From Beroe ovata (lineage: Eukaryota; Ctenophora; Nuda; Beroida; Beroidae), in NCBI GenBank assembly GCA_946803715.1, contig CAMPET010000254.1, forward strand, positions 7,299-71,298: a stretch of 64,000 bases of DNA. Direction: 5' to 3'. Shown here piece after piece: positions 34,271 to 47,411 of this stretch. A program made the position numbers and the translations under genes. How positions within the stretch are numbered: position 1 is the stretch's first letter; every line of letters starts with the position of its first letter. The notes under the pieces were generated by a model. The model worked only from the letters and a program-made list of their open reading frames with translations, was not told the DNA's origin and searched no databases.

Positions 34271-37200
34271 ATGGATTTCGAGGCGTTGATGAAACAAGCA
34301 AGGGCCAATGAGGAACAAGTTAAAAAGGTAAGTCCTGATATTCTTCTCTACTGTTATAAGGCTATAGTCTCGTTTCATTTCCTTCGCTAATTTGATAAGT
34401 ATGATACCTAGTCCTAAAAACAATGACATTGCTCGAAAGTTCCTTCATTCGCGAAAATGTCTTTCGAAAATCACTGTGGAATTGTAGAATGTTCACTGAG
34501 AACTAAATTTCGGCTCTTTCTGTACCAGGGCAAGGGCAGTAAAACTGTAAATCTCGAGCCATCGCGGAATAATCAGAAACTGAGAGCTGACATAGTGAAG
34601 AAACAGGAAGAGGAAAAGAAGAAAAAGCATGAGGAGGAAGGTCTGTATGGTTGATCGAGAAACTTCTATCACGACCATCTCCATCTCCTACGTCACATAG
34701 CAACATACTTGTATATCTGTAGTCAGACTAGCACGGATAGAGCGCGCTAAGCTAGAGAGGATGGAAGCTGCTATGGCTGAACATGAGCGGAAGTTGAAAG
34801 AGGACGAGGAAAAACAAGCCAGACTCGACAAAATGCACAAGGTCTGCCCTCCTTGTGATTCTTGGATTCTTAATTGATAAATGATAATGGTTTTCATGAA
34901 ATCCGATAGATTAAAAATCAATACCATTAATACCCATCACCACTTTCGACTCGTTTCAGGAAGCTCAAGAACGCAAAGCGAAGATGGAAGCAGAGCACCA
35001 AGCTAAACGGGACGCCGAGAAGGAGGAAGTAGAACGGAAGAAACTCGAGGAACGGGAACGGAAAATAGAGGAAAGGGAGAGGAAAAGTGGCGGAGGTGGA
35101 GTTGATGCGAACAGGAAACGAAAAAACAGCAAAACAGTTGACAGAGATGAAACCAACGATAATGACATATTCAAGCGGAGACAGCGAGAGTTAGACGAGA
35201 GAAGGGAGATAAGGGACCGGAAACGGCGGAAGAAGGAGATGAAACTGAAGAACAGGGAGATAGACAAGGAGAAAATGTTAGCGCGAATCCGGGAAGATGC
35301 GAGGAAAGTTGCTATGTCGCTCACCAACAAGTTAGAAGGTGAGTTGAGCTGTGAGCACTATTGTCACATGTTAGCTTCTCCAGTGATGTTCACGATCGAA
35401 TAGGTTCACAGGCATTTGAAATTATTTAACGATCGAAATGAGAAACTAGAAAGGAAGCGTAGGAAGAAATTTAATTGTACTTGCTTCTCCATCTGATCCT
35501 TGCTCTTTTTCCTTGTATAATACGTTGCCATTCCTGCAGATGATAAGCAACCCTCCTCATCACAGACCCGGAAAACTAGCTCTGATCTTCTCGATCTGGA
35601 GGAAGCAACTCAACTCAAACAGAAACGGTAAGTTCTCTCAACCCTGTCGCTTACAAGCCTGTGATCATGTCTCACAAAGTTCTGAACGCTGTTTGGAGTT
35701 CTCTGGAACTTTCAAACTGTTAGAAGTACACATGTCTGATTGACGCGTGAATTCGTTGCAACCCGTGCTTTCCTGTTCTCATTCCCTGTGTAATACGCTG
35801 CTATATTCTAAGCGCTAGAGAAGCAAAAAGAGCGAAAGCTAAAAAGGACTTGAGATTGAGACGAGCCTCTGAGATCGAATCGTCCAGGTCACGTGACACG
35901 TCCTAGTGGCGTCCCTTCTGTCGTGTCCAGATAATAATTATACACTCCCAATATCTGATGTTACTTTATCGGCCCTCCTTTCGTAATTATTCTTCGTATT
36001 ATTCCGCGATTATGAGGAGTGTACGTTATGAAAATTGAGCGAAAGGTGCTCAGTGTTTTAGCGCGCTGTATTCGATCTTTAACTTGGTCTGTACACACTT
36101 TTATAAAACCTCACTGAACGTTCTATTGCAGACTGAACGCACTGTACAATGTATACGACGTAGTTTGTTTAATCGACACGCACACAATATAATGTTGACT
36201 GTGTGACGTCACAATCTCTAACGAGGGCCGATAATTTGACTATGAAATGATCAGAGCTCTACACAGTACACAGCATTGCATGGGTATTTTCTCTCTAAAA
36301 ACAGAGCATCTTTCAGACTTTTGTTGGATGGGAATTGATTATTGAACTAATTGATACAGCCGCCGCTGATTAGTTGATTCGCATGTTATCTGTGTAGATT
36401 GTAGATTGTAGATTGTAGCTGTCGCGAATTCTCGATTGTTATGTTATATGTCACTATAATGACTGTATGGTTTATCTGTGAATTGTGTAGCGAATTATGT
36501 CAGGCAATAGTCATGGTCCGTTTCAACACACATGGCACACCGTGCAATGCTGTCCTTGTACCTTATAGCCGAGTCTTTGTTCAAATTACTTTCAATTGAT
36601 GACGCATTAAATTGTCGCCTTTTTCCCCAATTTGAATATATGTCCGAATGAAGCACATAATATGTCCGACTATATGCAAAGTTCATGTGAGCATAACAAT
36701 AGCCTCATGTAACTGCACTTTTACCCCTGTGTCTGTGCGTGTACTTACTATTTGAGTATTTGCCCCCGCGTTGTAACTCACTGACTTTAACAGAGCGGAG
36801 AGTAGTGACTCTGCGGACGACATAGCGGTGAAATCCCGTCATCCTCCCCCGCGAAGACAGCGACTGTCCTCACACACATCTGCCGGGTCCGCGGTGAAGC
36901 GAGATTCTAGTGACGACGAGGGTGGGAGTGGGTCTGAAATCAGCTCGGAGGACATCACAGGTACGTGTCATTGGATAATGGATGGGGGGCTGTGGTCTTT
37001 GAATTTATTCTTCCTTTGAATCTATTCGTCCTTTGAATTTATTCGTCCTTTGAATTCATTCGTCCTTTGAATTTATTCGTCCTTTGAATTTATTCGTCCC
37101 AAAATATCATTGTGCCATGAGTGGTTGTGATATTGTTGACATCATAATGTCGCAGCAAGTCCAGAAAAGGTAGGAGGTAATATGGGGAAAAGCACTTTGG

Positions 37201-40200
37201 CTAGGGAGAATGCTATCGGAAAGGAAGCCGACAGTCGCAATTCTGAGGTAAATTAATGTTTCATGTTCATTGTTCTTTTTTGTTAGTTGATCGAGGATGC
37301 ACGATTCGAATTCGAGTTAAATCGTGGTGACATGTATGTGTGTGTCTCTTAAATATTGTTGTGTGTAATACACACAGCGTCTTGATAAGGGAAGTTTCGC
37401 ATGTCTCATGGCAATGAGAAACTAATTACACTGAATACAAAGCACATTCAGGTACACTTGCGTCCCTGCCACTCTCTACATTGCTGTTTGTGTTTGTCTG
37501 TTTGTTTGTGCGCTACTTTCATCAACTCCTGTTTGCATTATGTTTGTTTGTCCCTTTGTTTGTAGTTCAATACAACCTCTACTCAACACCAGGTGGCGGA
37601 CATACTGGGTAACATTGACATGGCTGCCCTGAAACAAGTAGTACAACACTACACCCAATACCCTGATTGTGAAGTGGACGTAAGTGTGTGTGTGTTCACG
37701 TTGCTTATTTCCGTTGCTATGACAATGTTATCACGTGATAAAATTGTCACGTGTCTTGTGAAAAAGCATGCCAACTGCTGTGTGTGATATGTGTGAGTGT
37801 GATTTTGCACCTGCATTTCTATTCTGCCGGAGAGCTAGCGATATTCCTGGAGAGAGCAAATGTCAGAAATGAATTTTCGAGCTTTGAATCGGAGAAAAAT
37901 GTCCGTCTTTTTCAAAAAAGAACGATTAAGTTGCAGATGATATGACTCACACTGACATACTGCTCTCGCCAGGAAATATCTGAAGCAGAATATGATAGTC
38001 ACGAGGAGGGGTGTTCTACAGCAGGGGTTACCTCATCCGTTATACCCCCGCCACCCATTTCCCCGTCTGTGTCCATCTCATCGACTGTATCGTCTAGTCA
38101 GTCGTTACTATCGGAACACCCGACTCCTGTCATTGATATCTCCGAGTCTCTGTTCAAGAGTCCGCGATCAGTGAGGCGGAAACGAGTATCTTCAGAGTCG
38201 TGCCTCTACAGTCCCCTTGAACCGGCAGTGAAGGAGTCACTCAATTCTCAGACTGTATTCCTCAATTCTCCTACCCTCACTTCAGTAGGCGCTCCCTTCA
38301 ATTCAGAAACCCTCATCTCTCAGACTCTCAGTTCCGCTAAGATCGCGCCAGCCCCATTGAAAGAACCTCGTCCGTCAGATTCACCATTCTACACGCCCCG
38401 CAACCTACAGGCCGGTACAACGCCGCGAGTCTCTTACATCCCATCCTCCATACCGACCCGGTATAGCCCAGAGAATTTTTCCGGAGTGAGGAGTAGCCTG
38501 GAGTACACTCCATCAGCCGCCAGTGTGGCGGGCTCTTACACGCCCGGCCCCACCACCTATCACGAGGACATTCACTACACACCCGCCAGAGAGACTCTGA
38601 CCTCAGAAACTCAGGATTGTTTTGCTCTGGGATACGAGAACATGCTCCACCTCGGCAAGAGCAACTCTCTCGAGTTTTCACCGCGAAAAGATGTTGCTGT
38701 TCAGGACGATACGACAGCATTGGACGATACGATTGCATTGGACAGCAGTATTCGGGACGAACGACAGCAAGAGGATACAACACAATATGATGAGGAGAAG
38801 ATTAATGAAGAGTATCAAGAGGAAGAGGAAGAAGGAAAGGAAGATGACGAACACAATCATGGAGATGATGAACATGACAATAGAGATAAAGAACATGACA
38901 TTAGAGATAAAGAACAAGAAATTAGAGATGATGAAGAACAGGTCGGAAATTCAGCTCTTTCCAAGACTGATCCCATTGAAAGTCTGGAGAGCACAACTGA
39001 AGCTACTTCTGAACCGTATCATGAGCCCGAGTATAACCCAACATTAACAACTGAGATTGTCAAATCGCCAGAAAGTGTTGCCGCTTCTGAAAGTGGCTTG
39101 AATTACGAAGGAGCACCCTCGGAAGGCTTCCTTAGTCCATGTACGCTGCGATCGGAAACCGTGTTTTCGTCTTCTGCCAGCCCTTCGACACCTCTACAGT
39201 CGGAATCAGTGTACAGCCACGCTGCACTGCACTCTGAAACCATTACCAGTCCATCAAACTCAGCTTGTGTCTTGGTAAAAACTCCTCCTGAAATATTGAA
39301 GAGTCCACAAAACCAGGAAACACTGGTGTCAGAAACTGTGTCCATGGCAACGCCCTCATTTGACAACTTCTGCTACTCCCCAATACGTCAGGAAGACTTG
39401 AACCAGCTACGCTACAGCCCACAACCCATATCATCCTACACAGGAGTTAACACATCCACCAGTGCCACAGACAAGTTAGCTTACTCGCCCGGTCCAGCCC
39501 AAAGTCAAGCTGAGTACAGCCCGGGCCCAATCCAATACGTCCCTGAACATATAACTAGTGAGGTAACAGAACCTTATTACACTCCTGCGAGACCTAGCAC
39601 ATCTGGGACTCAGCTAGTTGGCGAGATGACACCACATGAAACAGAGATGATCTGTGAGATGACACCAAGAGCTGGTGGTGTCACAACGCCGCGCGATTCT
39701 GGGGAATTGACACCAAAAGAGATGACACCAAATGAAACGGAGCTGAATTGTGATCGATATGAGGAGAGTGAGAGTGGGAGTGAGGTTGATGTTGAGGAAA
39801 ATAGGGGAGCACAGAAGCGACAACTGAGCGAATCTAGCGATGAGGGGGTTCAAGACACCCGCGAAATGGTAAATGTCCATGTTTCCATGTCTACATGTTT
39901 GATGATTTACTTCCATTTATCAGCTCAGTGCTACGGTTATCTATCTTTCATTCCATGGTTGCGTTTTCGTCAGCCATAGGACAATCGTGGCATGGAAGTT
40001 AGGCTTCCGTCGTTCAACCGTCACATCCTCATTACGCTTTTTTTGGCACAATGTCACATTCCAGAACAATTCGTTTTTGGAAAGCGCGACTATTTGATTT
40101 CGAGATTGTGTGCGCGTCTGAAGCAATAAAGTCCGCGCGCGCGTAGTAAATATTGACGCACGTACACAAATTGCCTTTCATTCAGAATGTGTTTTCAGGG

Positions 40201-42499
40201 TGAGGATAAAAAGACGAATCCATCCAAGGATAGTAAATCACTGAACGAGTTATTCGGTGACGAAACCGATGAGTCCGATATGGAGAAAACGGAGAGAATC
40301 TTGGCCGAAGAGAATGAAGAAGAAAAGGAGAAATCGCCTGTGGATAAGACGAAGGATAGAAAAAAGAAGCTGAAGGTATTTTTGGGAATTCCTCTGTAGA
40401 AGTGAACTTACGGCGTGTTTTTCCCGGTCCCAACTCGTGATATCTCAGGAACTGGCTAGGAAGAAGAACAAGGATTACTCATCATCCTCTGACTCTGAAT
40501 ACGAAGCAGTGTCTCATGTCCCTGTTTCCCCTGACCTCCAACCCTCACAGCCGCAGTCCTTTGAGGCTTTGCTTGCCCTTGCTAACAAGAAGGATGAACA
40601 GAACAGAAAGGAACTTTTGCTGCGCAAGCAGGTTTAATACTTTCATCAATGTAAACTATAAATATTACCCCATTTAATATGAAGGTGATAGCATTACTCC
40701 CAATTATCAGAAAGAAGAAGCTATCGAAATTCGGAAAAGAGAAGATGTGAGTCGGAAACGGGAGCTGCAGGTGGAATTTGATAAGAAGAAAAAAGAAATA
40801 GAACTAAAGATACAGGAAAGAGGTATAGCTTCATAGCTAAACCATGGATCAAAAATATTTCAGTTGATTTTATTACATTTCTCATGGTTTGTTGTTCATT
40901 TTTAACTCCAAATCCGCCTCTCAGATAGGAAGGCGGCGGAAGAGAAACATAAGAATAGAATACCTAAGGTAAATGCTCCGTCCTCTGAACAACAACCAGT
41001 AAAGAAAGACAGCATACCAGACAGACAATCAGACAGAAAGTCTGGGTCGTTCGCAGACGCCAAACTTAGCAATACGGAGTCCTCGGGCTCTCATCCAAGC
41101 AAGAGGAAGAAAATAAGTGCTCCATCAAGACCGGAGAAAAGTGGAAGTGGTAGGTTTTAGCCATCATCTGAGAAATCCAGAATCCTTATTGGAGTCACTG
41201 TCAATGAGATCAAATTTTCAAATCAATCTGTCCAGGATCATTTGAAGCGTTGATGAAGATGGCAAACGAAAACGCAAAGAAAAGTACTTTTGGTTCTTCG
41301 ATCAGAAAACCCGAGGATATCGTCAGAGAGAAGAGAAAGCAGGAAATAGAGAAAAAGAGAGAGCACATGGCATATGTCGTACGTGTATTAACTACCATAT
41401 GAAAACTTCTGGTGATCATGACCTCGATAACAATATTCTATTTTCAGAACTACAGACCGTCAGTTCCGAATGTCCGGCCACCCCCACCTAAACCACACCA
41501 ATCACACCCAAGACACGCCCCTCCGCCTCCACCCCCTCCAGCCAAGCCAAAACCAGCACCGAGACACGACAGACCGTCCTCCCAGCTCGATAGGAGGAAA
41601 GAGGAGAGAAGAGAGGAGAGGAGGCCGAGCAAGGGCCGATCAGAGGACAGGGGGAGCACTGTGAGGACAGTAACACTGACTGGACGAGAGGTGAGGGAGA
41701 GGAGAGAGCAGGACCGAGGCAGGGAACAGGGTGGGAGGAGTGGGGGCATGATGAAGCACAGGGATGATGGACGGAGGCCTGAGAAGAAGCAGAAGGTACC
41801 CGATCATGCAAAATCACAAGGATTAATGGTGACAAGTGGCTGAATTGCAATCACTATCAGTGAATGAACAGTGAACACGCGTATCTAATCTCTACCTCTT
41901 CCGCAGCGTCCCCATGTAAATCCCTACATGGATGATGATATGGACGACTTTGTGGTGAACGACGACAGCCAAATCGACTATTCTAAAGCAATCAGGTATG
42001 TTAAGAGACACAATACTATTGATTATTGAATCCACAAGAGACCTTTACCTAACAATTTCCTGCGGAGATTGTGCAACATCTCCTGTAACCCATCCTCTCG
42101 CCCAGGAACATGTTTGGCTATGACAAGAGGAGATATCGAGACGAGGAGGACGACTGTAGAGACATGGAGGCAGACTACAGGTCCATTCAGAAGGAGGAAG
42201 CTCGAAGGTAGGAGAAACTTGTCGCAATGACAACTCAATGATGGTTATGACAAGTGACAACTCATTGAGCTACTCAATGATGGTTCTCGTTTCACTTCCG
42301 CGCAGCACTTGGGAAATTGAACTTGCACTGATGTTATCTGAAAACATTGTGCGAGCTGCAACATCCAGTTTCAATCTCTCATCTTTCCCTTAACTTCAGT
42401 GCTCGGTTGGCCAGGCAAGAGGACGCAGAAGAACTGAAGAAAATACAAGCAGAAGAGGAGAGGGAGAGAAGGAGAAAGATGAAAATGATGAAAAGATGA
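34271..42499 (+). CDS. SPTY2D1: SPT2 chromatin protein, greatly expanded
   Basis: Eighteen constitutive exons (34271-34327, 34529-34640, 34723-34841, 34960-35338, 35540-35627, 36794-36960, 37156-37247, 37593-37679, 37973-39868, 40199-40375, 40449-40631, 40711-40822, 40925-41149, 41236-41378, 41448-41795, 41907-41995, 42106-42207, 42400-42499) join in phase to 1491 residues; human SPT2 has 685. The C-terminus is the diagnostic SPT2 domain: DDDMDDFVVNDD, NMFGYDKRRYRDEEDD, SIQKEEAR, then a charged helix. In known SPT2 this binds histone H3-H4 during transcription. The N-terminus MDFEALMKQARANEEQ is typical of the family, followed by long charged coiled coil. The motif recurs in exons 40449 and 41236. 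The 632-codon exon 37973-39868 is Ser/Thr/Pro-rich (YSPGP, YTPA, SETV repeats) with an acidic DDEHD tract. An alternative exon at 35819 carries an in-frame stop. Confidence 0.88.
35819..35906 (+). CDS. SPTY2D1: Alternative terminal/cassette exon of SPT2
   Basis: Acceptor GCGCTAG at 35818, phase-compatible with the preceding exon. Read to its end it gives REAKRAKAKKDLRLRR and stops at TAG 35904-35906, making a protein of about 280 residues that keeps the N-terminal motif and coiled coil but loses the histone-binding end. An internal donor (CCAG|GTCACG, exon end 35887) or skipping of the exon both keep frame with 36794, adding 23 residues or none. Confidence 0.6.
36997..37097. repeat. 17-bp tandem repeat in SPT2 intron
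   Basis: About six copies of TTTGAATTTATTCGTCC with minor changes, immediately downstream of the exon ending at 36960. It carries repeated TTTGAAT cores and no coding function. Confidence 0.85.
37728..37741. promoter_or_regulatory. TTATCACGTGATAA palindrome
   Basis: A perfect 14-bp palindrome centred on CACGTG in an SPT2 intron, followed 6 bp later by TGTCACGTG. It is the same E-box core seen near other genes in this window. Confidence 0.4.
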
Positions 42500-43433
42500 T
42501 TTATGATCATGCACAAGATCGAGAGATTATGTCCATTGTCAGAAATATTGATGATATTTGATTAAACTTCGATCCGTATTCTAAGAGACGCATATTGAGG
42601 ACAGCGTCTTTTGATTATTGGGGATGAGAATTGAGACTGTCATACGCGGCTCTTTTTAAAGTAGATGAAACTTCAGATATTTTGTGGGGGTTTAGTATTC
42701 GTTTTATTCGTTAAAGTTTTTGGCACTGTTTTTGAATCAACTCTTAAGTTTATCCCAATTTTATGTAACCGATGTGAATAATTTGTAATTACTGCAAGTG
42801 CATCAGTTCAACTTTAACTAAGCTCAGTTTATATGTTTTCGGAGTTGGACTATACTCAGGAATCTGGAACAGAAGCAACATGATTATGCTGCTAGACCAT
42901 AACTCTTTCACTAAGAAAAACACAATACTGACTGATTTGAAACATCATACGGCAGTTTTGATAAATTATAAATACTCTAGATTCCCATAAACTCCAGTCT
43001 TCCAATTAAAAACACACTCTCATATCTCAACTATCTGATAGAGAACAGCTATTTTGAACGAGCATTCTTAAAACAGCCCTGGCCTCGCGAATGGCATCTC
43101 TTCAAATTATTCCTCAGTCACTGCAGATAGCATGTAGCGAGTGTTGTGTGAATCACATATACCGTGTCCACTGCTCAGCATAAACCAAAAACTGAAGAAA
43201 AATCACAGCACATACTTCCAGTTAAATTTAATTTAAATTGATTAACACTGCATAGCATGATATTAGGTTAAAATTAACGATGTGATATAATTATCTGTTG
43301 GACAGCATTGTTCGTACAGCCTGATTTATAGGATTGGTACATCACAGAACACGCGCTGCAACGATGGAGTCTCTCACTTCAACTATAAACACAAACTATG
43401 GCAACACTTGCAACAGTAGTCTGTCAAATTCTC
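42500..43433. other. Convergent 3' flanks of SPT2 and USP genes
   Basis: This 0.9 kb separates the two stop codons and must hold both 3' UTRs and poly(A) sites. It is AT-rich with ATTAAA near 42560 and AATTAAAAAC near 43007; no other gene is apparent. Confidence 0.5.
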
Positions 43434-46400
43434 TCAGGATTTCTGTTTCTTATTTTTCCAGAAATATTTCGGATACTTTCCACCGTTCTGCTTACTACCC
43501 CACGACGTTCGCTCTTCCCATCGGTTCTGATTTTTCTGATACTCGTGAGCCTTCTGAAAATCATGTTTCTCCCGGCCATTGTGCTTGTTCTTGTGATGTT
43601 TGACTTTCTTCATCTTGCCCTGGTCTAACTCGTCATCATACTCGTCTCGCACACGCTTATTAGGATTCGACACCGATTTCCAACTGTCGGTGTCACTCTT
43701 GAAGTTCTCCGATTTTTCTCCAGACCAGCTCTTCACGCCCTGTTTGGCTCCCAACCGTTCGAAAACATTGCCTGCCGCCTCCTTCTTAACAGCACCATTT
43801 TGCTCCCCACTCACTTTCTTCTTCACTAATAGAGCCGGTTTCGAGTTGGGATTATACGTTTCCTTCCCTTCCTTTTCGTCAGACTCGTCGTTATACGAGT
43901 TCTTGAGAATGTCCAGGGATGACATTGACTCTGTACACTTAACAACTGGTGACGATGGGCTTTCCGACTTCGAGCCCCCATTCTGTTCACTCGAAACCTT
44001 TACTCCGTTAGTCTCGGCGGAGGTTTTCTGACAGGGTTTTTCATCGGCATTGCCAGAGTTCGGGTGAGCCCTACCATTTTCCTGGCAACTCAAATGTTGA
44101 CTGGAATAACCGTTCGATTTGGTTGCCCCGTTAGGGAGCAGCGGACCAACGAAATTCTTCTTCTCTGGCTCTGATTTGGATGATAAATAGGGATTCTTCA
44201 GGAACTTCGAGTTGACCTTCATGTTGAATTTGATTGGTCTTTGTGATGTGAGAGGGGCTTTCTCCGAAAAGAAGGGGTTCGACTCCATAAGCCTTGCTTT
44301 CGGCTTGCTATGACCTGAGACAGTGAAACATTAGTGAATTATATTATCGATTATTAATCAGAACTGGGTTCAAAATGCTCAATCCTGATTACAGGATACT
44401 GTGAAAGTACTTCTACTTCTAAAACCAACCATTCGCTGTAGGTGTGGTACTGTTCTTCTGGACCTCACCGTTAGAAACAGGGGCTTCTCCGTTAGACGGT
44501 GATGTCTGAAAATTGAAAATAAAATAAACTCGGTCCCGCTAAAACTGGAATGCGTTGTCTGCGGCGCGCGTCCATTTGTCGATCCAGGGTCTATCAAAAC
44601 CCTGCACAAAAATACCTATACCCCTCGATGCTCAATTATTGTGTCGTAAGACCTTCGCGGTTGAAGAGGGACATAACACATGCTACTCCAGGACCTCATT
44701 TGGAATATTGCTGTTGAAATTGGAAGCAAAATGAATGTTCCAGTTTCGGAAAAAAGCGCGCGCGCGCCGCAAATATTAAAAGTACTCAGTGCTTCTTGTC
44801 TTCAAAGTTGATCATTAAAAATCACGCCGCGCGTTACGTTTCAGTACAGAAATGTGACCTTTATGTGACGGGCTCACCTCGTGTTTTATGTAGAATAGAA
44901 GATACGCTTCCGACTGCAGCACCCGCTGCAAACTGACTGTGTTTACACTTGTGTCGTTCATACAATGCCATGTACCTGTCATATGGTGATAGGTGGAAAT
45001 ACTCTGGCATTCCAATGTGGTGAGTGTTTATAGGTGTAAATACGCATTAAGCTAAGAGTTCTGCTGTTCAAACTTTTCTTCTAAAAGTTTCACATTTACT
45101 TCTAAAAGTTTTTAATCATAAAATTATGTGGTTCAATCAAATCAGTGGTCCACAACGTTAAGAATTCGTCATAACGTAACCTACCATTCGGTGACTTGAC
45201 GAAGCAGTAATAGTGGCCGCACTGTGCTGACGATCCTGCATGAACCAGAACTGCGTACAGCGAATACTTCGTATTCGTGTCCTGAACAGACATGTTCATT
45301 TTAGCTGAAGAAAACAAATTGTACTCAAGAGATATAATAGTCAGTGACATGCTGTTACAAACCTTCTGCTTGCTCCAGTTGGCGATATCGAAGTGCTCCG
45401 GAAAAGATATCTGATTCTTTAACTTGCCAATGAAACCGCCGAATTGGAATCGCTTCAAATGTAACACTAGAACATTCGGTGTTTCAGCTATCTTAAACTG
45501 CTTCGTTGCTATGACCGACTTCTTGCACCTGATAAGAGAATGTTAACATGTTGTAGGTTCATTAAAATGAACAATGAAACTGCACAAGTGATATCACTGA
45601 AGGGATAACATTTTAGGAAAATTGTTAATCCCAAGGGATGTTTCTTGACAAACTGCCAAATTTCTATCATTAATTCTCGTAGTTTCTGTTTATATCGACC
45701 TACTTTTCGCACTTATAGGCGTTTGATCCACTGAGTGTCTCTCGTTTGCACAGTCTGTTGAACGACTGTTGTATCGAGTCACTATTCTGAAACACAAACA
45801 CTGTTTTCCTTTCTTGAGAGAGGAAAGATGTGTGATGATTGATGAAGCACCTGCCAATCAAATCAACAACAATATGTAAGTTGGGCTGTGCGATGATGAC
45901 ATACCCTAACATCGAGTCCTAACTCCAGGAAGCACTCCTTGGTGTCACTTTGATGTTGACATTGTGAGCACGTGACTGTTGACACCAGTTTGCCACCAAA
46001 TACTGCGTGTGTAGGTGTGCTAGTGCACTTTTTATCTGCCCTGATATACATTAATGGTGACTATACAGTAGTAAGTTTATTTACAATACTGTACTGCGCA
46101 CATTAATTAAGGTCAACGAATAACGATTGACATGGTAGCGTGAGAAATGGTATTTGGCGCGCAAATAACTTTGAGAGAAAAACATCGCTCTGACAGCTTG
46201 CTATTTATAGTAAAAACGTTAAAAATATCTCCTTAAGTCGCTATTTCACTGCCAAATTACGATGAAATAGCTAAAACAATGGAGGTTGGAGAACTACCTA
46301 CGAGATACTACCTGATTTATTTTTAGTTATTGCAATTTGCATTCCGACATTTCATTGTCGGTGCAACACAAGCTGGCAAATTGGTGTCAATCGACAGTCG

Positions 46401-47411
46401 ATAAGAATCCAATGCAATCACTTACTTTGGATGAGAACTGAGGAATTGTTGTATCATTTTATCTCTCAAATGTATGAGAAATTCGTGAGCGTCCTCTTGC
46501 CTACCAAAGCAAAAGTGTTTGGCGATCACTGAAATGTAGCAAAAGAATTGGAAAGAGCAATGGCAACGATGAACGAATGAAATGTTTTCCTATAATTGGA
46601 ATTTTTATCAAACTGAAACTCAAAAGGCTCGGACATGCGGGAAACGCAATGATACTCACATTTGAGGTGGTGAATGAATGAAGATGGTCTACATGCACCA
46701 CCACTGGAGTTATTCACAGTGTGATACAGTTGAAGTAAGCCGCAGTTAATGCAAAAACCGCCTGTGCGACCTAACAGGGAGATTCAGCAATTATAACATA
46801 ACTGATGATCAATGATCATTGTCACAACTGAAACCAATCCTAAAACGATGCATATACCACCAAGGGAAACAACTCACAGTGTTTCTTGTGATCTGTGATA
46901 AGATAGTTGATAAGGGGTGGTGTATAGAGGAGACATTGTAGGGTGGAGTTAAGGTAACATGTATTGGCAGCGTTAACTAATCCACAACCAATGCCCTGCT
47001 TTTGTCTCCATTTCAGTTGAAGAGAGTCTTTGTTGTATAATTCTTTGGATGCAGACCTGTATCATTTTCATATGAAATGTTTGGATACAATAACATAGTA
47101 ATTAGTTACACAAGAAACTTGTTGTTGTTATACCTGACTTGGGAAGGTGCTGACTTTTCAAAATTGTTAATTGGACTGTACTTCAATCTTAAGTCTTCCA
47201 TATATGAGTCTCTCTTCAATGGTGCAACAAACTCAATCCTACAAACGAATAAGATAATGTTTCCATTGACATTAAAGATGTGGAAATCAGTGAGAAATTA
47301 GTTGATTTGAATTTAAAATTACCGTTCAGCAAGTAAGCTGGATGGAGTGAAACTGCCAAGAGGTGATGAAGATCCCAGGAGATTGAGCAATGCTGAGTCA
47401 ATGCTCGGCAT
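43434..47411 (-). CDS. USP36/USP42: Ubiquitin-specific protease, USP36/USP42 type
   Basis: Twelve exons in phase: 47411-47323, 47238-47134, 47056-46878, 46770-46660, 46528-46426, 46040-45905, 45786-45704, 45528-45363, 45281-45185, 44975-44878, 44505-44430 and 44314-43434, giving 707 residues. The catalytic Cys lies in ANTCYLNSTLQCL and the His box in AQCGHYYCFVKS, followed by WHCMND. FCINC, GRQEDAHEFL, VTCSQCQ with YKCEKCKK (zinc-binding CxxC pairs) and LHLKRFQFGG complete the USP fold. The disordered C-terminal exon is Lys-rich and contains DELDQGKMKKVK, the basic element shared by USP36 and USP42, which send the enzyme to the nucleolus/nucleus. USP36 removes ubiquitin from nucleolar proteins and supports ribosome biogenesis; USP42 acts in transcription. 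The two paralogues cannot be told apart here, and this may represent their single ancestor. Confidence 0.92.

Noticed and set aside
37010-37100. Repeat considered as a CRISPR-like array
   Set aside because: 17-bp contiguous units without unique spacers, in an animal intron; a simple tandem repeat.
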